From assembly GCF_003265345.1 (NCBI RefSeq), contig NZ_QFWW01000001.1, positions 139,852-203,851 on the forward strand: DNA of 64,000 nucleotides, in the 5' to 3' direction. This document shows, one piece after another, positions 1 through 8,170 of the stretch. Within the stretch, counting starts at the first letter, position 1. Every line of letters begins with the position of its first letter. Under the pieces are notes generated by a model. The model had not been told where the DNA came from, did not search any database, and worked only from the letters and a program-made list of their open reading frames with translations. Source of the DNA: Lentzea terrae (lineage in GTDB: Bacteria; Actinomycetota; Actinomycetes; Mycobacteriales; Pseudonocardiaceae). The position numbers and the translations under genes are program-made.

Positions 1-401
1 CTCGGGAACGCGGTCTTCTCGGTGGAGTAGGTGTGGTGCACGACGAACGTGAGCTCGCTGCCGTCCTCGCGCTCCACCAGCACCTCGGCGCCCGGTTGCA
101 GCTCGGGCAGCCGGAAGAACACGCCGGGCCCGGTCTTCGAGTCGACGTGACCCGCGATCACGGCAGGTCCGGCGTCACCCGGCGCGACGCCCTTGGCGTA
201 CCAGCCGGCCTTGTCCGTGCGGGTCGGCGGTTCGAGCGCCCCGGCGGAGTCGACCTTCAGGGCCTCGAGGGACGTCTCCACGCCGATGGACGGGATCCGC
301 ACGGTCACCGGCTCCGGCACCTCGTCGGCACCCGGATCCTTGACGATGTAGATCAGCGCGACGACGATCGCCGCGCCCATCACGAGCTTGGCCTTGCTCA
401 T
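1..401 (-). CDS. class F sortase, partial (C-terminus outside window)
   Basis: The 133 residues present begin at an ATG that overlaps the stop codon of the upstream gene by one base (TGATG). Residues 1-16 form a membrane anchor (KLVMGAAIVVALIYIV). A beta-barrel segment follows, with the sortase histidine motif VIAGHVDSKTGPGVFFRL; the catalytic Cys and Arg would lie beyond the window edge. Class F sortases of actinobacteria are cell-envelope transpeptidases that join surface proteins to the wall, or otherwise process them. The tight coupling to the DUF4397 protein upstream suggests that protein is its substrate. The family call rests on the GHVDS context and the layout. The pairing function is inference. 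Confidence 0.8.
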   Translation of the reverse strand, partial: MSKAKLVMGAAIVVALIYIVKDPGADEVPEPVTVRIPSIGVETSLEALKVDSAGALEPPTRTDKAGWYAKGVAPGDAGPAVIAGHVDSKTGPGVFFRLPELQPGAEVLVEREDGSELTFVVHHTYSTEKTAFP

Positions 402-1144
402 CAGCCGAACCGGAAGAGCCTGCCGCGCACCGAGTACATCGCGATGCCCACGATGAGCGCGATGACCAGCGCGGTGATCCAGTCCCAGCCGCCCGCCATG
501 CCGCCGAAGCCGGTCTCCTGACCGCCGCCGGGGACGACCTCCGCGCCCTTGGCGTCGGTGCGCAGCTCGATGCGGCGGGCGCTCACCAGCAGCGTGTAGA
601 CCGCGCCGGGCTCGAGCGTCGCCTCCAGCCGGGTCGAGTCCTTGCCGCGCGGCAGGACCTGCAGCGGGTCGGAGCCGGGCAGCATCACCGCGTAGCCCGT
701 CGTGGTGTTCGCCTGGACGTTGCGGTGCACGAACACGCTGCCGCGCAGGAGGTCCATCTCGGCGTCACCGGCGTTGATCACGCGCAGGCGCGCCTGGCCG
801 TTGGGCGGCAGGGTGACGTCGTCCTCCAGCACCTTCATCGCCGAGGCGATGTCGACGACCGTGTACGCCTTGCCGGCGCCCGCCTGCACCAGCACGGACC
901 TCAGCACCGGCGAACCGGGGTCCGCTCCGGCGGTGCGGAACTCGACGACGTGGTCGCCGGGACCGATGCGGCGGTAGTCGTAGAGCTGGGCGTAGTCGAG
1001 GGTGCCGAGCTTGACGCCGTCGAGGGTGGCGTCGACGCGGGCCTGGTCCATCGAGAAGTGGCCGAGGCGCAGGTACGTGCCGGACGCGGCGTGCGCGGGC
1101 ACGGCCGACAGGAGGAGCAACAGCACGACAGCGAGCACTCGCAC
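401..1144 (-). CDS. DUF4397 domain surface protein with C-terminal membrane anchor
   Basis: A 247-residue exported protein. The GTG start at 1144 follows a GGGGAGG ribosome site. The signal peptide spans residues 1-19 (ends AHAAS). The DUF4397 beta-sandwich spans about 20-205 (YLRLGHFSMDQARVDATLDG at its start). A Gly-rich linker GGGQETGFGG follows, then one membrane helix (about 220-238) and a basic tail (RGRLFRFG). ETG, then a helix, then a positive tail resembles a degenerate cell-wall sorting signal, which fits the sortase translated directly after it. DUF4397 domains occur in secreted or surface proteins of unknown biochemical role. No catalytic residues are apparent. Confidence 0.8.
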   Translation of the reverse strand: MRVLAVVLLLLLSAVPAHAASGTYLRLGHFSMDQARVDATLDGVKLGTLDYAQLYDYRRIGPGDHVVEFRTAGADPGSPVLRSVLVQAGAGKAYTVVDIASAMKVLEDDVTLPPNGQARLRVINAGDAEMDLLRGSVFVHRNVQANTTTGYAVMLPGSDPLQVLPRGKDSTRLEATLEPGAVYTLLVSARRIELRTDAKGAEVVPGGGQETGFGGMAGGWDWITALVIALIVGIAMYSVRGRLFRFG

Positions 1145-1187
1145 GCAGACCTCCCCTCACCGGACGGAACAACGATAACGCGCCTGA

Positions 1188-2060
1188 TCACCGTCGGGTG
1201 AGTCCAGTGAGGTCAGGCCGCCCGCCAGGACGCGTGACGGTGTCCCCGGAAGCCTTCACCGCGAGCCGCGCGGCGTCCTGTGGGCCGTCGCCACGCGCGA
1301 GAGCGAAGGTCAACGCCGCCACGAACGCGTCGCCGCCTCCGGTCGTGTCGACCACTTCCACGTCCCCCAGTGGCACCACCAGTTCACCGTCGTCCCACAC
1401 GAACACGTTGCCGACGTCGTCCACGGCGAACGCGACGAATCCGGGTCCGTGTTCCATCACCTCACGCGCCGCGCCGATCGCGTCGTCGGCGCTGGTGATC
1501 TTCCGGCCGGACAGCAGCTCGGCCTCCTGGTGGTCGGCCCGCACGACGTCCGCGCACGCCAGCAGTTCGTCTCGCAGCCGTTCCGGGGACCCGTCGAGGA
1601 CCACCCGCCCCTCGGCCGCCCGTGCCGCCTTCAACGCGACCTCCGGCGGTTGCTGCAGTTGTAGAACGACGGCGCCAGCGCCGGCGACGATGTCCGGCGT
1701 CATGTCTGACTCTCTGAGCAGCACGCCGTCCGGGAGATCTTCGAGGTAACGCCAGCCGTCGGCCACGACGTTGACGATCAGGCCGGTCGCGCAGCCCTGC
1801 CGCCGCACGACCGCCTCGGTGGCGATCCCGTCCGCGGCCGCCCGCGCGATCAGCCGTTCGCCGACGTCGTCGTCCCCGACCACGCCCACGAGCCGCACCG
1901 GCGCACCCAGCTGGGCCAGGCCGACCGCGATGTTCGCGCCCTTGCCGCCGAGCATCTCGCGGCGCTCCCGCACCGGCGCCGTGCCACCGGGACCTGGCAC
2001 CTCGTCCACGACGAGGACCAGGTCCCGCGCTATCTGCCCCACCACGACGATCTCGTCCAC
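1188..2060 (-). CDS. PfkB-family carbohydrate kinase (ribokinase-like)
   Basis: 290 residues, the usual length for the family. The N-terminal substrate motif LGGKGANIAVGLAQLG is near residue 37. The C-terminal ATP/anion-hole signature is VDTTGGGDAFVAAL near residue 237, where most relatives have GAGD, so one Gly replaces Ala. The Asp of GGDAF is the catalytic base. PfkB kinases transfer phosphate from ATP to a sugar or nucleoside hydroxyl in the cytosol. The substrate cannot be read here, but the GGKGANIA motif is of the ribokinase type. The GTG start at 2060 is the first in-frame start that keeps the MDEIVVVGQIARD strand. It stands alone between the sortase pair and a TetR gene. Confidence 0.85.
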   Translation of the reverse strand: MDEIVVVGQIARDLVLVVDEVPGPGGTAPVRERREMLGGKGANIAVGLAQLGAPVRLVGVVGDDDVGERLIARAAADGIATEAVVRRQGCATGLIVNVVADGWRYLEDLPDGVLLRESDMTPDIVAGAGAVVLQLQQPPEVALKAARAAEGRVVLDGSPERLRDELLACADVVRADHQEAELLSGRKITSADDAIGAAREVMEHGPGFVAFAVDDVGNVFVWDDGELVVPLGDVEVVDTTGGGDAFVAALTFALARGDGPQDAARLAVKASGDTVTRPGGRPDLTGLTRR

Positions 2061-2100
2061 GGCGGAGGGCTACCCGGTTCGCCTCAGATGAAGTCCCAGT

Positions 2101-2751
2101 TCACCTCGACCCGGCCTGCGACGACCCCGGTCCAGTCGCGGCGTACCGGGCGGCCATGGTGCGGACGGCCTCGTCGACCACCTGAGCGACGCGTTCGGCG
2201 CTCACCTCCCAGCCCGGCACCAGGAGTGTCGGCCAGAAGAGGTAGTTGGAGATCATGCCCAGGAACTGGGTGGCTGCGAGATCCACGTCGTCGACCCGCA
2301 CCGTTCCCGCCTCGTGCTCGGCCAGCAGGTAGCCGCGTACGGACTCGAAGTAGGGCATCTTCCCGTGCGTGAACTGCGCATTGGCGAGTTCGGGGAATCG
2401 CGGCAGCTCGGCGATGACGATGCGGAAGAGGTCGGTCATCTGGGCACGGCCCAGCAGCTCGGCGTAGCGGCGACCGATGATGCCGAGCCCGTCGACGATG
2501 TTGCCCGCCGGCGGAGGAGCCTCGTCGTCAGCGGTTGACCATGACTCGGTGACCATGGCGTCGAACAGGGCGGCTTTGCTCGGAAACTGCTTGAACAAGG
2601 TGGCCCGCGAAACGCCCGAGCGCTCTGCGATCCGCGCCAGCGACGTCCGGTCGTAGCCCAGCTCCAGGAACAGCGCGGTCGCGGCCGTCAAGATCAGCGC
2701 GCGCTTCTCCTGGGCGATGCGCTGGTGATACGTCGTCACGACCCTGCTCAT
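2101..2751 (-). CDS. TetR/AcrR-family transcriptional regulator
   Basis: 216 residues. The N-terminal helix-turn-helix spans about 20-65, with TSLARIAERSGVSRATLFKQ followed by FPSKAALFDAM, a typical TetR DNA-binding domain. The C-terminal ligand domain is variable and its ligand cannot be predicted. The gene is divergent from an SDR/F420-reductase pair, and the 129-bp gap holds three copies of a TGGTGAG half-site, so it probably represses that operon and itself. The ATG at 2751 lies six bases after a TATGCT -10 box, so the mRNA is probably leaderless. Confidence 0.9.
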   Translation of the reverse strand: MSRVVTTYHQRIAQEKRALILTAATALFLELGYDRTSLARIAERSGVSRATLFKQFPSKAALFDAMVTESWSTADDEAPPPAGNIVDGLGIIGRRYAELLGRAQMTDLFRIVIAELPRFPELANAQFTHGKMPYFESVRGYLLAEHEAGTVRVDDVDLAATQFLGMISNYLFWPTLLVPGWEVSAERVAQVVDEAVRTMAARYAATGPGSSQAGSR

Positions 2752-2778
2752 GGGCCGAGCATACGAGATGAGTGGCTT

Positions 2779-2833
2779 GACTCACCACTGCCGTCGACCT
2801 AGTGTCGAGGTGGTGAGTCGCTCGGCTCACCAC
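2779..2833. promoter_or_regulatory. TetR operator cluster, three half-sites
   Basis: GACTCACCAC (2779-2788) is the exact inverse of GTGGTGAGTC (2810-2819). A further GGCTCACCAC (2824-2833) forms a second, closer palindrome with it (GTGGTGAG-8-CTCACCAC). The cluster overlaps a possible -35 TTGACT (2778-2783) for the rightward SDR gene. Repression by the neighbouring TetR protein is inferred from position. Confidence 0.65.
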
Positions 2834-2880
2834 TGGCCGCCGTTCATCGGTCAGTCACCCGGGTACCGAAGGAACATCTG

Positions 2881-3660
2881 ATGCCCCGCTTCGACGACCA
2901 GACCGTGCTCGTGACCGGCGGGTCCGGTGGCCAGGGCTCGAGCCACGTGCGCGCCTTTCACGCGGAAGGAGCGAACGTGGTGATCGGCGACATCGACGCC
3001 GAACGCGGCGCCGCTCTCGCCGACGAGCTCGGGACCCGCGCTCGCTTCACCCACCTCGACGTCACCGACGAGAGCTCGTGGTCCGCCGCTGTGCTGACCG
3101 CCGAGAACGCCTTCGGCGCCCTGAACGTGCTCGTCAACAACGCGGGCGTGCAGAACCCGCCGGCGCCGATCGAGAAGACGGACCAAGCCACGTGGTCGCG
3201 CATCCTCGACATCAACCTCACCGGAACCTTCCTCGGCATCAAGGTCGCCGCCCCCGCTCTGCGCCGCGCAGCAGGGGGAGCCATCGTCAACATCGCCTCG
3301 ACCATGGGCCTGGGCGGTACGGCGCACTACGCGCCGTACGTCGCCAGTAAGTGGGCCGTGCGAGGTCTCACCCAAACCGCAGCGCTCGAGCTCGGCCGCG
3401 ACCACATCCGTGTGAACACCATCCATCCCGGCGTGATCGCGACCTCTTTCATCAATGAACCAGCAGCCGGCGCCACTGCGGCAATCGCCGACTTCTACTC
3501 ACCCGAGCCGTTCGCCATCCCCCGGCTCGGAGAGCCGGCCGACGTCACCCGGCTTCTCCTGTTCCTCACGTCATCAGACGCGTCGTTCATCACGGGGTCG
3601 GAGTACGTCATCGACGGTGGACTCCTCCTCGGGCCCGCCCTTCAGCCCGAAACCGCATGA
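2881..3660 (+). CDS. SDR family oxidoreductase
   Basis: 259 residues, a classical short-chain dehydrogenase. The nucleotide-binding motif VTGGSGGQG is at 11-19, with an acidic residue after strand 2 (IGDID) that favours NAD(H). NNAG is near residue 87, the catalytic Ser is in NIAST, and the YVASK pair (Tyr and Lys) is near 155. The ATG follows an AAGGAA ribosome site. It overlaps the next gene by four bases (ATGA) and is probably co-transcribed with that F420-type reductase. The substrate is unknown. Control by the divergent TetR is likely. Confidence 0.9.
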   Translation: MPRFDDQTVLVTGGSGGQGSSHVRAFHAEGANVVIGDIDAERGAALADELGTRARFTHLDVTDESSWSAAVLTAENAFGALNVLVNNAGVQNPPAPIEKTDQATWSRILDINLTGTFLGIKVAAPALRRAAGGAIVNIASTMGLGGTAHYAPYVASKWAVRGLTQTAALELGRDHIRVNTIHPGVIATSFINEPAAGATAAIADFYSPEPFAIPRLGEPADVTRLLLFLTSSDASFITGSEYVIDGGLLLGPALQPETA

Positions 3661-4133
3661 GCACCCCGGACACGACCGAGTCGAACGACCCCGCACGGGA
3701 CGCGTCGTTGTCGCACCTGCCCGATCACATCCGGCGAGCCATCGAGATCACCCCCGCCGCGGGCACCAGGGACCGGATCATCGACATCACGACGCTGGGG
3801 CGCCGCACCGGCCGGCCACATCGCATCGAGATCTTCTTCTACCGAGCCGCCGGCGCCACTTACCTGTGCAGCGGCGCCGGCGGTGCCGCGACCGACTGGC
3901 ATGCGAACCTTCTCGCCAATCCCACCTTCACCTTCCACCTCAAGAACGGGATCCGCGCAGATCTGCCTGCGCGGGCCACGCCGGTCACCGACCCGGCTGA
4001 ACGTCAGGCCGTGCTGGCGGAGATCGTCGCGGATCTCAACCAGCCCCACGACCCCGGCACCATCCGGCCGACTCGGCTCGAAGACTGGGCCGACAGCCGG
4101 CTGATGCGCATCAGCTTCCGTCATCGGCCGTGA
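3657..4133 (+). CDS. deazaflavin (F420)-dependent nitroreductase family protein
   Basis: 158 residues with the hallmarks of the Ddn/FDOR-A family: TTLGRRTGRPHRIEIFFYR near residue 45 and GGAATDWHANLLANP near 77. These split-barrel proteins use reduced F420 to reduce quinones or nitro compounds. The fold and cofactor are known from the family; the substrate here is not. The ATGA overlap with the SDR implies translational coupling and a shared redox pathway under TetR control. Confidence 0.85.
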   Translation: MSTPDTTESNDPARDASLSHLPDHIRRAIEITPAAGTRDRIIDITTLGRRTGRPHRIEIFFYRAAGATYLCSGAGGAATDWHANLLANPTFTFHLKNGIRADLPARATPVTDPAERQAVLAEIVADLNQPHDPGTIRPTRLEDWADSRLMRISFRHRP

Positions 4134-4180
4134 CCGGGAGGCGTACACGCGGGACAAGGCGGAGTTCGCCGAGCGGGTCC

Positions 4181-5266
4181 TCAGCCGACCAGGCCCTCCA
4201 GCCGCCGCGCCACCGACGAGGCATCGGGCATCTGAGCGATCTCCGCGGCCACCTCGCGGGCCGCCGCCAGCAAGCAGGAATCCGTGAGCAGCCGGGAGAT
4301 CAGCGAGGGCGAGACGTCCACGCCGCGAGCCGAGACACCAGCCCCGCGCGAGTCGACCGCCGCAGCCGTGGCGAACCGGTCGGAGCCGTCGGGCAGCACC
4401 AGTTGCGGCACCCCGCGGGCCAGAGCTGCCAGCGCGGTGCCGGAACCGCCGTGGTGGATCACCGCGTCGGAGGTGCGGACCAGCGCGTCCCACGGCACCC
4501 AGCCGCACGCCGTCACGTTGGGCGGCAAGCCACCCAGCGAGCTGATGTCCAGGTCTCCCATGACCAGCACGAACTCGGCCGGGACGGAGGCGGCCGCGGT
4601 CACCACGCGGTCCAGGGTCGAGAGGCCGCCCACCTCCGGCGGCACGGTTCCCAGCGTCACGGCGACGCGTGGGCCGGAACGCGGAGGCACCACGCCGGTT
4701 CCGGTGTAGGCGCCGGGACGCAGGGGCCAGCCGCGGGAGAGGCCGCCGACCATTGACGGTGGCGCGACGTCCAGGGACAGGACCTCGCCCATCGGCACCG
4801 TCATGTGCTTGGTCATGACGGTGTGCAGCGGCGCGATGTCGGTGAAGCCGAGGTCGTGGCGCACGGCCGGCACGCCGAGCAAGGTCGCGGCATAAGCGGC
4901 TGCGGGGAACAGGTAGTCGTAGACGACCACGTCCGGGCGCCACGACGAGGCGAAGGCCGCCATGCTCTCGGCCACCAGATCGTTGACCAGGGCGGCCAGG
5001 GCGACGAAGGCCTCGCGGTCCGCCGAGTTGGTCTCGACGGTGCGGGCCAGTTCGGCGGGCAGCCGGGCGGCACCGAGCGAGCGGATCGTGCTGCGCCAGT
5101 CGACGCCCGGTGCCGGGCAGGCGAACGGCAGGTCAGCCGCCAGGGACTCGGCGCCGTCCAGGGAGACGACGACGACCTCGTGGCCGGCGCGGCGCAGGGT
5201 CTGGGCGAGCGGGATCAACGGGAAGAGATGGCCGGCGGCGGGAACACCGCCGAACAAGACGCGCAT
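4181..5266 (-). CDS. GT1-family glycosyltransferase (macrolide/erythromycin CIII-like)
   Basis: 361 residues. The N-terminal acceptor domain begins MRVLFGGVPAAGHLFPLIPL. The C-terminal sugar-nucleotide domain carries the family signature HHGGSGTALAALARGVPQL near residue 290. Members transfer an activated sugar to lipophilic acceptors such as macrolides. There are no deoxysugar or polyketide genes nearby, so the acceptor may be a xenobiotic or a lipid. I chose the ATG at 5266 over upstream starts because it aligns with the family N-terminus and lies seven bases after a GACAAT -10 box. Confidence 0.9.
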   Translation of the reverse strand: MRVLFGGVPAAGHLFPLIPLAQTLRRAGHEVVVVSLDGAESLAADLPFACPAPGVDWRSTIRSLGAARLPAELARTVETNSADREAFVALAALVNDLVAESMAAFASSWRPDVVVYDYLFPAAAYAATLLGVPAVRHDLGFTDIAPLHTVMTKHMTVPMGEVLSLDVAPPSMVGGLSRGWPLRPGAYTGTGVVPPRSGPRVAVTLGTVPPEVGGLSTLDRVVTAAASVPAEFVLVMGDLDISSLGGLPPNVTACGWVPWDALVRTSDAVIHHGGSGTALAALARGVPQLVLPDGSDRFATAAAVDSRGAGVSARGVDVSPSLISRLLTDSCLLAAAREVAAEIAQMPDASSVARRLEGLVG

Positions 5267-5273
5267 GACAGGG

Positions 5274-5302
5274 ATTGTCACTTCTTGACCAGGACGGGAC
5301 AA
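5274..5302 (-). promoter_or_regulatory. promoter of the GT1 gene, leaderless
   Basis: On the minus strand the -35 TTGTCC (5302-5297), a 17-bp spacer, the -10 GACAAT (5279-5274) and seven more bases lead directly to the ATG at 5266. Transcription would start at the initiation codon. Confidence 0.6.
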
Positions 5303-5363
5303 GGAAAGTAGCCAGCTGAGACGTGCTGGCCGCAAACCACGCGAAGCCGGTATCTTTCGGCGC

Positions 5364-5450
5364 GTGCAGGAACCCGCACTGGTCGGCGAACGGCTCACCC
5401 TACGGCATTCACGCAACTGTCCGGAACATTGGGCGGCTATCGATTCGTAA
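5364..5450 (+). CDS. possible 28-residue leader ORF
   Basis: The GTG at 5364 sits seven bases after a TATCTT box (5351-5356), the spacing of a leaderless transcript. The frame encodes 28 residues (QEPALVGERLTLRHSRNCPE in its middle) and stops at TAA five bases before a GTG (5455) that can start the dikinase-like gene, which lacks its own ribosome site. It could be a coupling leader peptide, or the original N-terminus of the dikinase separated by a frameshift. No known family was recognised. Confidence 0.3.
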   Translation: MQEPALVGERLTLRHSRNCPEHWAAIDS

Positions 5451-5454
5451 ACTC

Positions 5455-6740
5455 GTGCTCGACCGGGAGACCGGACTGATCCACTTCCTGGACAGCCGAG
5501 AGAACCTCTTTCACGTCAAGTACGTCGCGGCCCACATCCTGCACCTGCCGGCCGGCGAGCTGGAACGCCGGCTCGATGAGCTGACCCACGAGGTCTACCA
5601 GCGGAAAGACCGGCGGTTCTGCCTCGGCACCCTGGCGTCGCACCAGCAGAAGTTCTTCTCGCTCGAGACGGTCGAGGCGGACACGATGACCGCCGAAATG
5701 CTCAGGCACTTCTACGACGAGGTGCGCGCAAACGTCGACCGAAGCGTGCCGATCCTGCTGAAGTCGGCCAATCACCTGCAGGAAAGCCACGTCGCGAACA
5801 TTCCCACAGACGAGCTGCCGCGCATCTTCAGTCATGAGCTGTTCTCAAGTAATGCGTTCGTACCGCTCAACCCCGGAACAGCCGAAGGAACGCTCAGAAT
5901 CTTCCGGACAGCCGAGGAATACTCACAAAGTCGGCTCGCCTGGCACGACATCATCGTCATGGCCAAGGTGCCGGATGACATTTCGCGCTTGACAGGGGTT
6001 GTCAACGCCGAGCACATCACGCCGCTGTCGCACATGAACGTCCTGGCGAGCGGCTGGGGCGTCCCGAACGCCATCCAGCTCGGCGCGCTCGACACGCTCG
6101 CCCACCTCAACGGCCGCTGGGTCCGCTACACCGTCGACCCGAACGCCACGGAGATCGGCATCGAGCCGATCGAGCAGCCCCGCACCGACAAACCGGCCTG
6201 GCTCGCCACCCGCGTCACGATGGACGAGCCGGACCTGGGCAAGGACCAGATCGCCAACCTGGAAGACCTCAGGTGGCGCGACAGCACCCGGTACGGCACG
6301 AAAGCCGCGAACCTCGGCGAGCTCAACGAGGTCGCCAGGAACGGGTCGTCCCGCTGGCTCGGCTTCTACCGCATCCCGCGGCCACCGCGCGAGAACCTCC
6401 TGCCCTACCTCCACCGGCTGCTCGGCACCGACGACCTCGACGAGGGTGCGAAAGCGCTGTTCCGGCAGCACATCCGCATCCCGCGCGGCATCGCGCTGCC
6501 GTTCTCGCTGCACCAGCGGTTCCTGGAGGCGAGCCCGCGCATCCAGCAGGCCATCGGCAAGCTCAAGCTCGCCCTCGAGCTCGACGCCGGGCAGACCGAC
6601 GCCCAGTGCGTCGAGCTCCAGCACCTCATCCGCGGCGCGAAGTTCCCGGACGCGCTGTTGCACGAGATCGACGAGGCGATCATCAAGAACCTCACCGGCG
6701 TCCGCACGTTCGTCGTCCGCAGCTCGTCCAACGCCGAGGA
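5455..6740 (+). pseudogene. PEP/pyruvate-binding dikinase-like protein, 3'-truncated
   Basis: The reading frame starts at about GTG 5455 (LDRETGLIHFLDSRENLFH). It contains a swivelling-domain motif, NAEHITPLSHMNVLASGWG, whose His matches the phosphohistidine of PEP-utilising enzymes. Next comes the start of a PPDK-type ATP-binding domain: RYGTKAANLGEL, IPRGIALPFSLHQRFLEAS and finally FVVRSSSNAED. In relatives this last motif is followed by about 200 more residues of the domain. Here homology stops at once, and the frame runs on as meaningless Arg-rich sequence antisense-like to the next gene. The enzyme cannot be complete, and a deletion joining it to the ATP-grasp region is the simplest reading. 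The family role is phosphoryl transfer through a phosphohistidine; the substrate is unknown. Confidence 0.7.
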
Positions 6741-6817
6741 CCGTCGAGTCGCTGATCGACCGGGCGGTGTGAGCGCTGGTCATCTTCGTGCTCGGCGGCT
6801 ACCTGGCCCGCGGCGCC

Positions 6818-8170
6818 ATGACCGAGTTCCTGGTCCACGCGGCGACCGCCACAGTGCTGCTGATGGTCGTCGCGGCCAAGGGCGAGCTGCACGTCCTGGC
6901 GCTCATGCCGGTACCCGAAGCAGCGCAACAGTTCTGCACCGGCATAGTCGACGCCCAGGACGCGCCGCGCGGCGAAGAACTGGTGGAGTTCGTGGCGCAG
7001 CACGCGAAAGCCGTCGGCGCGGACGCGATCCTCTCGCTGTCCGAGTTCGCCGTGCTGCTCGTCGCCCACGTCGCGGACCGCCTCGGTCTCGCCGGCGCGG
7101 GCCCGAACCTGGTGCGGGCCCGCGACAAACGCCTGATGCGAGAGACCTGGCAGCAAGCAGGTGTGCCCGTTCCGCGCTTCCGCCGCGTCGAGTCCGAAGT
7201 GGACCTCCGCACCGCCCTGAGCGAGCTGACTCCGCCGGTGCTCCTCAAACCGGCCTGGGGCGCGGGTTCAGTGGCACGACTGATCCTCCACGCGCACACC
7301 GACGTGCGAGAAACATGGGCCGAGGTCGCGGAAGCCCTCGAACTCGGCAGCCGGGTCGGCATGAACGAGCTGCACGCCCAGGACACCGACGGCGACCTGC
7401 TCGTCGAGGAGATCTTCCGCGGCACCACCGAAGGCTGGTACCCCGCCAGTGACATCAACGGAGCCGGGCACGGTGACTACGTGAGCGTCGAGGGAATCGT
7501 CGCGAACGGCGTCTACCACCCGCTCTGCCTCACCGCCAGGCTCCCCGCGATCCCGCCGTTCACCGAGGTGGCCAGCACCGCCCCGTGCACGCTGCCCGAC
7601 CACCTCCAGCGCCGCATCGAGGAGGTCTCCCGGGACGCTGTGAACGCGCTGCAGCTCGGCACCTGCGGCACCCACACCGAGGTCAAACTGGGCGCCAACG
7701 GCACGCTCACGCTGATCGAGACCGGCGCCAGGTTCGGCGGCGTGATGATCACCAGGGAGATCGAGGAGGTCTTCGGCATCGACCCGATCGGCATGCTCGT
7801 CGACGAGTTCCTCGGCCATGAGGTCTGCTACCCCGCCCAGATGCTCACCACCGCGGGCCGGGCGGCCGCCTCGGTGGCGGTCATCCCGACGAACGCGGCA
7901 GGCGAGCCCTGGACCACACAACCGTTGTGGCGCCCCGACGACGTCGACTGGAGCACCATCGTCACACCAGGCACGAGGCTCGAAGAGGTCCCGGCCTTCT
8001 CGATGCCGAAGAACCACCCCGTCCCGGTCTACGACCCCAGCGGCGGCTCGCGGAACTGGCTGGGCCTGTTCGTGGTCACCGCACCGGACGCCCGCCAGCT
8101 GCACCGCGACTGCCACGCGATCCTGAACGGCCTGGAAGCAGGGCTCAACTCGGTGCGTGCCGATCGGTGA
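6818..8170 (+). CDS. ATP-grasp domain ligase
   Basis: About 450 residues resembling carboxylate-amine ligases and L-amino-acid ligases. An N-terminal pre-ATP-grasp domain ends near residue 105 (GPNLVRARDKRLMRETWQQA marks the linker). ATP-grasp motifs follow: LLKPAWGAGSVARL, a DGDLLVEEIF strand, and LIETGARFGG, which carries a metal-binding Glu. The start is uncertain: ATG 6818 or 6863 and GTG 6788 or 6854 are all in frame and none has a good ribosome site. An in-frame stop (6770-6772) preceded by a short VESLIDRAV tail lies just upstream, so the N-terminus may be affected by the same deletion that cut the dikinase gene. The 3' end overlaps the convergent gene by 26 bp. Confidence 0.75.
   Translation: MTEFLVHAATATVLLMVVAAKGELHVLALMPVPEAAQQFCTGIVDAQDAPRGEELVEFVAQHAKAVGADAILSLSEFAVLLVAHVADRLGLAGAGPNLVRARDKRLMRETWQQAGVPVPRFRRVESEVDLRTALSELTPPVLLKPAWGAGSVARLILHAHTDVRETWAEVAEALELGSRVGMNELHAQDTDGDLLVEEIFRGTTEGWYPASDINGAGHGDYVSVEGIVANGVYHPLCLTARLPAIPPFTEVASTAPCTLPDHLQRRIEEVSRDAVNALQLGTCGTHTEVKLGANGTLTLIETGARFGGVMITREIEEVFGIDPIGMLVDEFLGHEVCYPAQMLTTAGRAAASVAVIPTNAAGEPWTTQPLWRPDDVDWSTIVTPGTRLEEVPAFSMPKNHPVPVYDPSGGSRNWLGLFVVTAPDARQLHRDCHAILNGLEAGLNSVRADR

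Noticed and set aside
5323..8170. Precursor-peptide plus ATP-grasp (graspetide-type) cluster
   Set aside because: The ATP-grasp protein resembles amino-acid/carboxylate ligases rather than graspetide ligases, and the 28-residue ORF has no repeated Thr/Glu core.
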